Part shown: positions 43,353 to 52,142 of the stretch, piece after piece
Layout of the letters: each line of letters opens with the position of its first letter
Numbering within the stretch: the stretch's first letter is position 1
Source of the DNA: Microbacterium kyungheense
Lineage (GTDB): Bacteria > Actinomycetota > Actinomycetes > Actinomycetales > Microbacteriaceae
NCBI RefSeq assembly: GCF_006783905.1
Contig: NZ_VFPE01000002.1
Location: 620,001 to 684,000 of the forward strand
Direction: 5' to 3'
DNA: 64,000 nucleotides
Made by a program: the position numbers and the translations under genes
Notes under the pieces: generated by a model
Database searches by the model: none
The model's input: only the letters and a program-made list of their open reading frames with translations
Told to the model about the DNA's origin: nothing

Positions 43353-44047
43353 TGAGCACGTCCGACGAACTCGTCGACCACCACGAGGGGCTCGTGTCGT
43401 CCGCGACCGGGCGGCCGCTCACCAAGCGGGGCGAGGCGACCCGCCACAGGCTGCTCGAGGCGGCGGAGCTGGTGTTCGCCGAACAGGGCTACCACGAGGC
43501 ATCCATCGTCAAGATCACCGAACGAGCGGGCATCGGGCTCGGGACGTTCTACCTGTACTTCGACAGCAAGCAGACGATCTTCGAGGCGCTCGTGCTCGAC
43601 CTGAACCGTCGCGTGCGCCACTCGATGTCGGAGGCGATGGCCGGCGCGCCCGGCCGGCTCGAGGCCGAGCGGGCGGGTTTCGCGGGATTCTTCCGGTTCA
43701 CGGCCGAGCATCCTGCGCTGTACCGCGTGGTGCGAGAGGCGGAGTTCGTCTCGCCCGACGTGCTGCGCACGCACTACACGCGGATCGTGGAGGGCTATGA
43801 GGCGGGCCTGCGTGCGGCCCAGGCGACGGGCGACGTCGACCGTGCCCTCGACCCCGAGACCACCGCGTGGGCGCTCATGGGCATGGGCGAGCTCATCGGC
43901 ATGCGGTTCCTGCTGTGGGAGCGCGACGCCGACGGCCGGCCCCCGGCGGAGCTGGACGCGCGCGTGTTCGCCGGCATGACGCGGTTCATCGACAACGCCC
44001 TCGCACCGCGACCGGTGACGGGCACAGACACCGAGGAGGACCGATGA
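43352..44047 (+). CDS. TetR-family transcriptional regulator
   Basis: A 231-residue regulator with the TetR HTH at residues about 24-75 (TKRGEATRHRLLEAAELVFA, ITERAGIGLGTFYLYFDSKQ). The start shares one base with the acyl-CoA synthetase stop (TGATG), so it is made from the operon it probably controls. The ligand domain (residues 85-210) is unspecific, but related regulators sense acyl-CoA esters, a fitting signal here (inference). Its operator may lie at the operon promoter near 36935. Confidence 0.88.
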   Translation: MSTSDELVDHHEGLVSSATGRPLTKRGEATRHRLLEAAELVFAEQGYHEASIVKITERAGIGLGTFYLYFDSKQTIFEALVLDLNRRVRHSMSEAMAGAPGRLEAERAGFAGFFRFTAEHPALYRVVREAEFVSPDVLRTHYTRIVEGYEAGLRAAQATGDVDRALDPETTAWALMGMGELIGMRFLLWERDADGRPPAELDARVFAGMTRFIDNALAPRPVTGTDTEEDR

Positions 44048-44796
44048 TCGACCACGATCTGACCGGCAAGCGCGCCCTGGTCACAGGAGGCGCGAGCGGC
44101 ATCGGTCTCGCGTGCGCGCGCGAGTTCGCCGCGCGCGGCGCCCACGTCATCATCGCGGACTTGAACGCCGACGCCGCGACGGATGCCGCCACCACCGTCG
44201 GCGGCGAGCCCTGGGTGGTCGACCTGTCGGACACGACGGCGCTCGACGACCTCACGCTCGACGTCGACATCCTGGTCAACAACGCCGGCATCCAGCGGGT
44301 GTCGCCGATCACCGAATTCGACCCCGACACGTTCCGGCTGCTCCTGCGCCTCATGCTCGAGTCGCCGTTCCTGCTGATCCGCGCGGCGCTTCCGGCGATG
44401 TACGAGCGCGGCTGGGGTCGTGTCGTCAACGTCTCCAGCGCGCACGGCCTGCGCGCGAGCGCCTTCAAGTCGGCCTACGTGTCGGCCAAGCACGGGCTCG
44501 AAGGGCTCTCGAAGGTCACGGCGCTCGAAGGCGCCGCCCACGGCGTGACGAGCAACTGCATCAACCCCGCCTACGTGCGCACGCCGCTGGTCGAGAAGCA
44601 GATCGCCGACCAGGCGAAGGTGCACGGCATACCCGAGAGCGAAGTGGTCGAGCAGATCATGCTCACCGAGAGCGCCGTCAAGCGGCTCGTCGAGGCCGAC
44701 GAGGTCGCCTCGCTCGCCGGCTGGCTGGTGTCCGACAAGGCCGGCATGGTCACGGGTGCCTCGTACACGATCGACGGCGGATGGACGGCGCGGTGA
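44044..44796 (+). CDS. bdhA: 3-hydroxybutyrate dehydrogenase (SDR)
   Basis: A 250-residue classical SDR. The cofactor motif is RALVTGGASGIGLACAREFA; the NNAG motif is in DILVNNAGIQRVSPITEF; the active site is SSAHGLRASAFKSAYVSAKH with the catalytic Tyr and Lys in YVSAK. The stretches NNAGIQ..SPI, TPLVEKQIADQAKVHGI and the ending GASYTIDGGWTAR are characteristic of D-3-hydroxybutyrate dehydrogenase, which makes acetoacetate with NAD+. It overlaps the TetR stop (ATGA) and the hydrolase start (GTGA). Confidence 0.85.
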   Translation: MIDHDLTGKRALVTGGASGIGLACAREFAARGAHVIIADLNADAATDAATTVGGEPWVVDLSDTTALDDLTLDVDILVNNAGIQRVSPITEFDPDTFRLLLRLMLESPFLLIRAALPAMYERGWGRVVNVSSAHGLRASAFKSAYVSAKHGLEGLSKVTALEGAAHGVTSNCINPAYVRTPLVEKQIADQAKVHGIPESEVVEQIMLTESAVKRLVEADEVASLAGWLVSDKAGMVTGASYTIDGGWTAR

Positions 44797-45719
44797 GCCA
44801 CGGTTATCGCGAGATCGACGTGCCCGTCGACGGCGGCCTGCTGCACGCCGCCGTGTGGGATCCGGATGCTTCGTCTCGTGCCTCGCTCAGCACAAGTGCC
44901 GGTCCCGATGCGCCGACCGTGCTGCTCGTGCACGGGGTCACCGCCTCGCACCTGGCGTGGCCGTTCGTCGTCGACCGGCTCCCCGGCGTGCGGGTCGTCG
45001 CGCCCGACCTGCGCGGACGCGGACGCAGCAACGGGATCGACGGCGCCGCGGGCATGGCCGCGCACGCCGCTGATCTGGCCGCGCTGCTCGACGCGCTCGG
45101 CATCGACCGCACGATTGTCGTCGGGCACTCGATGGGCGCGTTCGTCTCGGTCGTGTTCGCTCACCGGCATCCCGGACGGGTCTCGCGACTCGTGCTGGTC
45201 GACGGCGGTCTGCCGCTCGACGTGCCCGCGGGGCTCAGCGCCGACGAGCTGGTCGCGGGCATCCTCGGGCCCACCGCCGCGCGGCTGTCGATGAGGTTCA
45301 CCGGCCTGGCCGACTACCTCGACTTCTGGCGCTCGCACCCCGCTTTCGCGGACGCGTGGACGCCCGAGCTGGAGCGATATCTCGCCTACGACCTGGTGCC
45401 CGACGGCGAGGGCGCGTTCCGCCCCGCCACGAGCTACGCCACGACGGCCGACGACACCGTCGACATGAACACGGGGAGCGCGCTGCCGGACGCGCTCGCC
45501 GCACTGCGGCATCCCACTCGACTGCTCACGGTGCCGCGCGGCCTGCAGGACGAGCCGCCGGGGCTGTACGCCCCCGATCACCTCGAGCGGCTGCTGGGGG
45601 AGTACCCCGGGGTGCGGCACGAGCGGATCGACGGCTTCAACCACTACACGATCGTGATGTCGCCCGCCGGCGCCGACGTCGTGGCCGATGTCGTGCGCGA
45701 GGAGCTGGCCGCTTCCTGA
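44793..45719 (+). CDS. alpha/beta hydrolase
   Basis: A 308-residue protein starting at GTG 44793. The nucleophile elbow is VVGHSMGAFV (Ser in GHSMG), the oxyanion HG lies in LLVHGVTASHLAWP, and the terminal catalytic His is in IDGFNHYTIVMS. These enzymes cleave esters, lactones or C-C bonds. Because it is the last gene of the operon with 3-hydroxybutyrate dehydrogenase, an esterase that releases a hydroxy acid from an ester or oligomer is plausible, but this is inference. A strong hairpin follows. Confidence 0.85.
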   Translation: MSHGYREIDVPVDGGLLHAAVWDPDASSRASLSTSAGPDAPTVLLVHGVTASHLAWPFVVDRLPGVRVVAPDLRGRGRSNGIDGAAGMAAHAADLAALLDALGIDRTIVVGHSMGAFVSVVFAHRHPGRVSRLVLVDGGLPLDVPAGLSADELVAGILGPTAARLSMRFTGLADYLDFWRSHPAFADAWTPELERYLAYDLVPDGEGAFRPATSYATTADDTVDMNTGSALPDALAALRHPTRLLTVPRGLQDEPPGLYAPDHLERLLGEYPGVRHERIDGFNHYTIVMSPAGADVVADVVREELAAS

Positions 45720-45735
45720 GCGGACGCGGTTCGCT

Positions 45736-45796
45736 CGGAGATCGCGCCTGTCTCGGACGTTCCGACGCGGATCGTCCGAGACAGGCGGGATCTCCG
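45736..45796. terminator. bidirectional terminator between convergent hydrolase and IclR genes
   Basis: Two 24-nt arms (45736-45759 and 45773-45796) are complementary at 23 of 24 positions, with a 13-nt loop. It lies 17 bp after the hydrolase stop and 24 bp after the IclR stop on the other strand. Confidence 0.85.
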
Positions 45797-45819
45797 AATC
45801 ACCAGGGGGCCGGCACCGG

Positions 45820-46605
45820 CTAGCGCGACGCCGCGATGCGCGTCGTCAGCTGGTGCGCGTGCGCGAGCAGCGTGCGACCCAGTTCCGGCAGCCGGTCGGG
45901 GCCGAAGCGGAACTGGACCCCGGTCAGGCTCAGCGCCCACTGCGGGTGCCCCTCACGCGTGAACACGGCCGCACCGAGACCGTACGACCCTTCGACGATG
46001 AGCCCGGGGTTGACGGCGTAGCCGCGCTCCTGCGTGTCGCGCAGCCGGGTGCGCAGCCGCTGCTCGCCGTGAGCGACGCCCCAGTCGTCGGAGAGGGAAG
46101 GGTGGCGTTCGAAGTACGCGTCCACATCGTGGGGCGGCAGGAACGCCAGGATGGCGAGGCCGGCCGAGGCCACTCCGAGCGGGAAGCGGACGCCCTCAGA
46201 CAGCACGAACGACCGGATCGGAAAGCTGCCCTCCTCGCGCAGCAGGCAGACCGTCTCGTCGCCGCGGCGCACCGACAGGAACGCGCTCTCTTCGGTGCGC
46301 ACCGCGAGGGAGCGGACGATGTCGCGCGCGATCGCGGTGATGTCGTATCGGGATGCCGCGACCGTGCCCATCAGGTAGAGCTCGGGGCCGGGCATCCACC
46401 GCCCCGTCCGCTCGTCCTGGTCGACGAGGCCCTCATGCCGCAATGCCGTGAGCAGCCGGTGGGTGGTGGGCCGGGTGAGGTCGGCGCGACGGGCGAGCTC
46501 GGCCACCGGCATCCCCTCGTCGCCGGCGGAGGTGACCAGCCGCAGCAGCTGCGCCGCACGGGCGACCGACTGCGCGCCGGGGATGCTGCGCTTCGCCGTG
46601 TCCAC
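45820..46605 (-). CDS. IclR-family transcriptional regulator
   Basis: The 261-residue protein starts at GTG 46605 (MDTAKRSIPGAQSVARAAQL). The winged HTH reads VAELARRADLTRPTTHRLLT; the C-terminal effector domain contains VCLLREEGSFPIRSFVLSEG and GLIVEGSYGLGAAVFTREG. It is divergent from the CoA-transferase/thiolase operon, as IclR regulators of acid catabolism usually are. Its own -10 (TACCGT at 46618-46613) is seven bases from the GTG, so a leaderless message is likely. An upstream palindrome (46626-46641) is a likely shared operator. Confidence 0.9.
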   Translation of the reverse strand: MDTAKRSIPGAQSVARAAQLLRLVTSAGDEGMPVAELARRADLTRPTTHRLLTALRHEGLVDQDERTGRWMPGPELYLMGTVAASRYDITAIARDIVRSLAVRTEESAFLSVRRGDETVCLLREEGSFPIRSFVLSEGVRFPLGVASAGLAILAFLPPHDVDAYFERHPSLSDDWGVAHGEQRLRTRLRDTQERGYAVNPGLIVEGSYGLGAAVFTREGHPQWALSLTGVQFRFGPDRLPELGRTLLAHAHQLTTRIAASR

Positions 46606-46612
46606 GATATGG

Positions 46613-46641
46613 ACGGTAGGCGATGTGCCATCCACATGGCA
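46613..46641. promoter_or_regulatory. IclR promoter (-10) and palindromic candidate operator
   Basis: TGCCAT (46626-46631) and ATGGCA (46636-46641) are perfect inverted repeats around CCAC. They abut the minus-strand TACCGT -10 (46618-46613) of the IclR gene and lie 69 bp upstream of scoA. A second small palindrome TCCA/TGGA sits at 46601-46613. Confidence 0.55.
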
Positions 46642-46709
46642 AGCGGCGCCTCGCGTGCGACCCCCGGACCGGAAGAGGATGAGGGGGATCCGCAACGAAG
46701 GAGTGGCAC

Positions 46710-47495
46710 GTGATCGACAAGACCTGGGGCTCGGCGGCCGAGGCCGTCGCCGACATCCCCGACGGGGCGTCTCTCGCGGTGGGAGGGTTCGGGCTCTCGG
46801 GCAACCCCATCGCGCTCATCGAGGCGCTGCTCGCACAGGGCACGAGCGACCTGCGCATCGTCAGCAACAACTGCGGCGTCGACGACTGGGGACTCGGCGT
46901 GCTGCTGAACGCCAAGCGCATCAGCAAGATGACCTCGTCGTACGTGGGCGAGAACAAGGAGTTCGAGCGGCAGTTCCTCTCGGGCGAGCTCGAGCTCGAG
47001 CTCACACCGCAGGGCACGCTCGCCGAGAAGCTGCGGGCCGGCGGCTCGGGCATCGCCGCCTTCTACACGCAGACCGGCGTCGGCACCCAGGTCGCCGAGG
47101 GCGGCCTGCCGCGCAAGTACGCCGCGGACGGCAGCATCGCCGTCGCATCGCCCGTCAAGGACGTGCGCACGTTCGACGTCGGCGGCAGGGCCCGCGACTT
47201 CGTGCTCGAAGAGGCCATCGTCACCGACTTCGCGCTCGTGCACGCGCTGCGCGGCGACCGCCACGGCAACCTCGTCTTCAACAAGGCCGCCCGCAACTTC
47301 AACCCGCTGGCAGCGATGGCCGGCCGCGTGTGCATCGCGCAGGTCGAAGAGCTCGTGGAGCCGGGTGAGCTCGACCCCGACGGCATCCACCTCCCCGGCA
47401 TCTACGTGCACCGCATCGTCGAGGTCGGCACAGGCATCGAGAAGCGCATCGAGCGACGCACCGTCGCCGCCCCCGCGAACACGGAAGGAGCCTGA
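46710..47495 (+). CDS. scoA: succinyl-CoA:3-oxoacid CoA-transferase subunit A
   Basis: A 261-residue subunit. The sequence [20 protein letters not shown] and [20 protein letters not shown], followed by [19 protein letters not shown], are typical of ScoA of ketone-body metabolism and differ from the 3-oxoadipate transferase PcaI. With ScoB it transfers CoA from succinyl-CoA to acetoacetate. AAGGAG precedes the GTG/ATG region; start is GTG at 46710. Confidence 0.9.
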   Translation: MIDKTWGSAAEAVADIPDGASLAVGGFGLSGNPIALIEALLAQGTSDLRIVSNNCGVDDWGLGVLLNAKRISKMTSSYVGENKEFERQFLSGELELELTPQGTLAEKLRAGGSGIAAFYTQTGVGTQVAEGGLPRKYAADGSIAVASPVKDVRTFDVGGRARDFVLEEAIVTDFALVHALRGDRHGNLVFNKAARNFNPLAAMAGRVCIAQVEELVEPGELDPDGIHLPGIYVHRIVEVGTGIEKRIERRTVAAPANTEGA

Positions 47496-47496
47496 C

Positions 47497-48162
47497 ATGC
47501 CGCTCACCCGCACCGAGATGGCCGCCCGCGCGGCCCGCGAGCTCGCCGACGGCGCGTACGTCAACCTCGGGATCGGGCTGCCGACCCTGGTGCCCAACTA
47601 CGTGCCCGACGGCGTGACGGTCGTGCTGCAGTCAGAGAACGGCATCCTCGGCGTCGGCCCGTATCCGACGGACGAGAACGTGGACCCGGACCTCATCAAC
47701 GCCGGCAAAGAGACGGTGACGACGCTCCCCGGCGCGGCGTTCTTCGACTCGGCGACGAGCTTCGGCATGATCCGCGGCGGCAAGATCGACGCCGCGATCC
47801 TCGGCGCCATGCAGGTCTCGGCCACCGGCGACCTCGCGAACTGGATGATCCCCGGCAAGATGGTCAAGGGACCGGGCGGGGCGATGGACCTCGTCCACGG
47901 CGCCGCGAAGGTCATCGTGCTCATGGAGCACGTCGCCAAGGACGGCTCGGCCAAGATCGTGGACGAGTGCTCGCTGCCCCTCACGGGGCGCGGCGTCGTC
48001 GACCGGATCATCACGGACCTCGCGGTCATCGACGTGACGGATGCCGGACTCGTGCTGGTCGAGACCGCCCCCGGTGTCACCGTGGCCGACGTGATCGCGG
48101 CCACCGAACCCGAACTGCAGGTCGCGGATGCGCTCCTGGTAGGCATCAAGGAGGAATCATGA
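47497..48162 (+). CDS. scoB: succinyl-CoA:3-oxoacid CoA-transferase subunit B
   Basis: A 221-residue subunit with the CoA-transferase active site [12 protein letters not shown], whose Glu forms the covalent enzyme-CoA intermediate, and the characteristic [20 protein letters not shown] segment. AAGGAG precedes the ATG. The stop overlaps the thiolase start (ATGA), and scoA ends one base ahead, so the three genes form an operon. Confidence 0.93.
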   Translation: MPLTRTEMAARAARELADGAYVNLGIGLPTLVPNYVPDGVTVVLQSENGILGVGPYPTDENVDPDLINAGKETVTTLPGAAFFDSATSFGMIRGGKIDAAILGAMQVSATGDLANWMIPGKMVKGPGGAMDLVHGAAKVIVLMEHVAKDGSAKIVDECSLPLTGRGVVDRIITDLAVIDVTDAGLVLVETAPGVTVADVIAATEPELQVADALLVGIKEES

Positions 48163-49343
48163 ACCACGACGACATCGTCATCGTCGCCGCCGCCCGCACG
48201 CCGCAGGGCCGGCTGAAGGGTCAGCTCGCGCCGCTCACCGCGGTGCAGCTCGGCAGCGCCGCCATCCGCGGTGCGCTGTCGCAGGGCGGCATCCCCGCCG
48301 ACGCCGTCGACGCCGTGCTGGTCGGTCAGGTGCTCGCCGCCGGAGCCGGCCAGAACCCTGCCCGTCAGGCCGCGGTGGGAGCCGGCATCCCGTGGGACGT
48401 GCATTCGGGCTCGGTCAACAAGGTGTGCCTGTCCGGTCTCACGGCCATCATCGACGGCGCGCGGATGCTGGCCGTCGGCGACGCGACGGTGGTCGTCGCC
48501 GCCGGCATGGAGTCGATGACCCGCGCGCCGCACCTGCTGATGGGCTCGCGCGAAGGGTGGGCGTACGGCTCGGTCGAGGTGCTCGACCACATGGCGTACG
48601 ACGGTCTCACCGACGCGTACGACGCCGAGAGCATGGGCGCCTCGACCGAGCGGCACAACGAGCGCTTCGAGGTGACGCGTGAGGATCAGGATGCCGTCGC
48701 CGCGCGCTCGCACCAGCGCGCCGCCGCCGCGCAGGAGGCCGGCGTGTTCGACGCCGAGATCGTTCCCGTCGAGATCCCGCAGCGGCGAGGGGAACCTGTG
48801 GTCGTCACGAAGGACGAGGGCATCCGGCCTGGGACCACGGTCGAGACCCTCGGCGGCCTGCGCCCCGCCTTCGCGTCGGGCGGCTCGATCACCGCCGGCA
48901 ATTCGTCGCAGATCTCGGACGGCGCGTCGGCGGTGGTGCTCACCACCCGCTCGCACGCCGACGCGAACGGCTGGTCGGTGCTCGCCGTGGTCGGCGCGTC
49001 CGGGCAGGTCGCCGGCCCAGACAACTCGCTGCACGCGCAGCCCGCCCGGGCGATCGAGAAGGCTTGCACCAAGCAGGGCATCTCGCCGGCCGATCTCGAT
49101 CTGGTCGAGATCAACGAGGCCTTCGGTGCGGTCGTCGCCCGCTCGCAGCGCGAGCTCGGCCTCTCCGACGACGTGGTCAACCCGCACGGCGGCGGCATCG
49201 CGATCGGGCACCCGATCGGCGCGTCCGGCAACCGGCTCGTCGTCCACGCGGTGCACGAGCTGGTCCGCCGCGGCGGCGGCACCGCGGCCGTCGCACTGTG
49301 CGGCGGCGGCGGTCAGGGCGACGCGCTGATCCTCACGCGCTGA
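48159..49343 (+). CDS. acetyl-CoA acetyltransferase (thiolase)
   Basis: A 394-residue thiolase. The nucleophilic Cys is in [14 protein letters not shown] (usual NKVCGSG; here Leu replaces the Gly), the catalytic His in [17 protein letters not shown], and the second Cys in [14 protein letters not shown]. It splits acetoacetyl-CoA into two acetyl-CoA, the last step after the CoA-transferase. Overlaps scoB by four bases and is followed by a strong terminator. Confidence 0.93.
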   Translation: MNHDDIVIVAAARTPQGRLKGQLAPLTAVQLGSAAIRGALSQGGIPADAVDAVLVGQVLAAGAGQNPARQAAVGAGIPWDVHSGSVNKVCLSGLTAIIDGARMLAVGDATVVVAAGMESMTRAPHLLMGSREGWAYGSVEVLDHMAYDGLTDAYDAESMGASTERHNERFEVTREDQDAVAARSHQRAAAAQEAGVFDAEIVPVEIPQRRGEPVVVTKDEGIRPGTTVETLGGLRPAFASGGSITAGNSSQISDGASAVVLTTRSHADANGWSVLAVVGASGQVAGPDNSLHAQPARAIEKACTKQGISPADLDLVEINEAFGAVVARSQRELGLSDDVVNPHGGGIAIGHPIGASGNRLVVHAVHELVRRGGGTAAVALCGGGGQGDALILTR

Positions 49344-49364
49344 TCCCAGGCCGGGCCGCAGCCA

Positions 49365-49404
49365 TACGCCGAGGGGCGGGGCATGTGCCCCGCCCCTCGG
49401 CGTA
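49365..49404. terminator. terminator after the thiolase gene (bidirectional)
   Basis: A perfect 19-bp inverted repeat (49365-49383 and 49386-49404) with a tiny loop; core CGCCGAGGGGCGGGG. It also serves the convergent small membrane-protein gene that ends 12 bp further on. Confidence 0.88.
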
Positions 49405-49415
49405 CCTCCGATGCG

Positions 49416-49670
49416 TCAGCTCTCCAGCCGACGCTTGAGCAGCTTCTTCTCACGACCGTGCACGGGGGAGTCGCCCGCGATGAGGTGGCCGCGCGACGCG
49501 CGGCGCACATCGACGATCGCGCCGACCGCCAGCGCCAGCGAGATGCCCCAGCTGGCCCACGCCAGCGCGGTGCGCCACGTGAACGGCTCGTTCTCGCGCA
49601 GTGCGCGAAGCAGCGTGAGTCCTCCCGTGAACGCCGTGATGATGCCGGTGCCGAAGAGGTACTTGCGCAT
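49416..49670 (-). CDS. small membrane protein, hypothetical
   Basis: An 84-residue protein with two predicted hydrophobic segments (YLFGTGIITAFTGGLTLL and ALAWASWGISLALAVGAIV) and a basic C-terminal tail (GREKKLLKRRLES). No family is recognised. It starts at ATG 49670 and is convergent with the thiolase gene. Confidence 0.65.
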   Translation of the reverse strand: MRKYLFGTGIITAFTGGLTLLRALRENEPFTWRTALAWASWGISLALAVGAIVDVRRASRGHLIAGDSPVHGREKKLLKRRLES

Positions 49671-49803
49671 GCCGCAACGTTAGCGCCACGGGCCGTCCGC
49701 GGGGTGCCCTTGACATGCCGAGGCGCGGCAGTCAAGGGACGTCAGGGGCCTGGACGCCGCTGTTAGCCTGAGCGTGCCGCGTCCACGAACCGTCAGGAGC
49801 CCC

Positions 49804-51318
49804 GTGACAGTGCCGAAAGCCGCCGAGCCGGCAGAGCCCGCGCCGAGAGGTCAGAGCCGAGGATCCGCACCGGAGCAGGTGTCGGAGGCCGACCGCCGCG
49901 CGGATCTGGTCGTCGTCGCGAACCGCCTCCCGGTCGACAAGGTGATGGAGCCCGACGGTGACACGGAGTGGCGGCGGTCGCCCGGCGGGCTCGTCACCGC
50001 GCTGGAACCCGTCATGCGGCGCGCGGACGGCGCGTGGGTGGGCTGGCCCGGTCAGCCCGACATCGAGGTCGAGCCGTTCGAGTTCGAGGGCACGCACCTG
50101 GTGCCGGTCTCGCTGAGCGCCGACGAGATCGAGAACTACTACGAAGGCATGTCGAACGACACCTTCTGGCCGCTGTACCACGACGTCATCTCGCCGCCCC
50201 GGTACCGCCGCGTGTGGTGGGACGCCTACGTGCGCGTGAACCGCCGCTTCGCCGAAGCCGCCGCCTCGGTCGCGGCGGAGGGGGCCACCGTCTGGGTGCA
50301 GGACTACCAGCTGCAGCTCGTGCCCGCGATGCTCCGCGAGGCGCGGCCCGACCTCACGATCGGCTACTTCCACCACATCCCCTTCCCGGCATACGGCCTG
50401 TACTCGCAGCTCCCGTGGCGCCGCCAGGTGCTCGAGGGACTCCTCGGCGCCGACGTCATCGGCTTCCAGCGGGTGGCGGATGCGGGCAACTTCGCGCGTG
50501 CCGTCAGGCGCCAGCTGCGGTACCAGACGAAGGCGACGGGCATCACGGTGCCGCAGGCCGACGGCACCACGCGCAACGCGCTCGCGAAGGCGTTCCCCAT
50601 CTCGATCGACACATCGTCGTACATCGAGCTCGCGGAGCGGCCGGACATCGTCGCCCGGGCGGCCGAGATCCGCGAGAGCCTCGGCAACCCGAAGAAGATC
50701 CTCCTGGGCGTCGACCGCCTCGACTACACCAAGGGCATCCGCCACCGCCTCAAGGCCTTCGGCGAGCTGCTCGAGGACGGGCGGCTGAACGTCGAGGACG
50801 TGACGCTCGTCCAGGTCGCCAGTCCCAGCCGTGAACGCGTCGACGCGTACATGCAGCTGCGGGACGAGATCGAGCTCACCGTCGGACGCATCAACGGCGA
50901 CCACGACACCATGGGGCACACCGCGATCCGCTACCTGCACCAGGCGTACCCCCGGGAAGAGATGGTCGCGCTCTTCCGCGCCGCCGACGTCATGCTCGTC
51001 ACGGCGCTGCGCGACGGCATGAACCTCGTCGCGAAGGAGTACGTCGCCACGCGCACCGACAACCGGGGCGTCCTCGTGCTGAGCGAGTTCGCGGGCGCCG
51101 CAGACGAGCTGCCGAGCGCGATCCGCATCAACCCTCACGACATCGGCGGCATGAAAGAGGCGATCATGCGCGCCATCGAGATGCCGGCCGCCGAGCAGGG
51201 GCGCCGCATGCGGGCGCTGCGCAAGAAGGTGCTCGAGAACGACGTCGACCGGTGGTCGCGGTCGTTCCTGGACGCGCTCGACGAGGCGCGCCGCGCCAAG
51301 AAGCGGGGCCGCGCGTGA
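49804..51318 (+). CDS. otsA: trehalose-6-phosphate synthase
   Basis: A 504-residue GT20 glycosyltransferase that joins glucose from UDP-glucose (or another NDP-glucose) to glucose-6-phosphate. [68 protein letters not shown] and [15 protein letters not shown] are the family motifs. The start is GTG 49804 with CAGGAG upstream; TAGCCT (49764-49769) may be the -10. A 30-residue N-terminal extension precedes the catalytic domain. otsB begins inside its stop codon. Confidence 0.95.
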   Translation: MTVPKAAEPAEPAPRGQSRGSAPEQVSEADRRADLVVVANRLPVDKVMEPDGDTEWRRSPGGLVTALEPVMRRADGAWVGWPGQPDIEVEPFEFEGTHLVPVSLSADEIENYYEGMSNDTFWPLYHDVISPPRYRRVWWDAYVRVNRRFAEAAASVAAEGATVWVQDYQLQLVPAMLREARPDLTIGYFHHIPFPAYGLYSQLPWRRQVLEGLLGADVIGFQRVADAGNFARAVRRQLRYQTKATGITVPQADGTTRNALAKAFPISIDTSSYIELAERPDIVARAAEIRESLGNPKKILLGVDRLDYTKGIRHRLKAFGELLEDGRLNVEDVTLVQVASPSRERVDAYMQLRDEIELTVGRINGDHDTMGHTAIRYLHQAYPREEMVALFRAADVMLVTALRDGMNLVAKEYVATRTDNRGVLVLSEFAGAADELPSAIRINPHDIGGMKEAIMRAIEMPAAEQGRRMRALRKKVLENDVDRWSRSFLDALDEARRAKKRGRA

Positions 51319-52094
51319 GCGCTGCGGACGACGCGATCGCCCGGCTCGCGGCATCCTCCCGCCTCCTGGTCGCGCTGGACTTCGACGGCACGCTCTCGCC
51401 GCTGGAGGACGAGCCGATGGACGCGCGCATGCTGCCCGCCGCACGGGTGGCGATCGACGCCCTCCTCGCCGCGCCCGAGACGGTGGTGGCCTTCGTGTCA
51501 GGGCGCAGTCTCGTCGACCTGCGGGTCATCGCCGAGCACGACGACGGGGCCGGCGTGTGGCTGGCGGGGTCGCACGGGGCGGAGTTCTGGATCCCCGGGG
51601 AGGGACTCGTCAGCCACGGCGAGGACCAGGGCGCCGCTGCGCTGCGCGACGCCCTGCGCGCTCACGCCGAACGCGCGACAGCACACCTGGACGGCGTGTG
51701 GATCGAGCCGAAGACGTTCGGGTTCGGCGTGCACACCCGCCGCGCCGACGCCGCGGACGCCGAGGAGGCGAACCGCCTCGTCGACGCCATCGTCGCCGAG
51801 GAGGCGCCGCAGTGGCGTCGGCGCACCGGTCACAACATCGTCGAGTTCGCGTTCCGCCACGAGGGCAAGGACTCCGCCGTCGCGGAGCTGCGTGAGCGCG
51901 TGGGCGCGACGGCCGTGCTGTTCGCCGGCGACGACGTCACGGACGAGGACGCCATCGCGAGCCTCGGGGCCGGCGACGTCGGGGTGCGGGTCGGCGACGG
52001 GCCGTCCGCAGCGGCCGTCCGGGTGCCCGACATCGCCGCGCTGGCGGCGCTGCTGGCCCGTCTCGCACGGGAGCGCACGCGCGCGCTGGGCTGA
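51315..52094 (+). CDS. otsB: trehalose-6-phosphate phosphatase
   Basis: A 259-residue HAD-family enzyme that dephosphorylates trehalose-6-phosphate to trehalose. HAD motif I is LVALDFDGTLSPL, motif II FVSGRSL, and motif IV ATAVLFAGDDVTDEDA. GTG start at 51315 overlaps the otsA stop by three bases, so the two steps are coupled. Confidence 0.94.
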   Translation: MSAADDAIARLAASSRLLVALDFDGTLSPLEDEPMDARMLPAARVAIDALLAAPETVVAFVSGRSLVDLRVIAEHDDGAGVWLAGSHGAEFWIPGEGLVSHGEDQGAAALRDALRAHAERATAHLDGVWIEPKTFGFGVHTRRADAADAEEANRLVDAIVAEEAPQWRRRTGHNIVEFAFRHEGKDSAVAELRERVGATAVLFAGDDVTDEDAIASLGAGDVGVRVGDGPSAAAVRVPDIAALAALLARLARERTRALG

Positions 52095-52130
52095 GGCGTC
52101 ATGCCGGACGAGCGGGTGCCGGAGCGGGAA

Positions 52131-52136
52131 TAGACT
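52131..52136 (+). promoter_or_regulatory. -10 element, probable leaderless promoter of ilvD
   Basis: TAGACT, six bases (GCAACA), then ATG at 52143. There is no Shine-Dalgarno sequence, so transcription probably starts at the ATG. Confidence 0.6.
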
Positions 52137-52142
52137 GCAACA

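Noticed and set aside
41751-49343. Beta-ketoadipate (pca) pathway as the purpose of the IclR/CoA-transferase/thiolase genes
   Set aside because: The CoA-transferase A subunit has ScoA-type sequence ([12 protein letters not shown]) rather than PcaI-type, and the SDR is a 3-hydroxybutyrate dehydrogenase; no pcaG/H/B/C genes are present.
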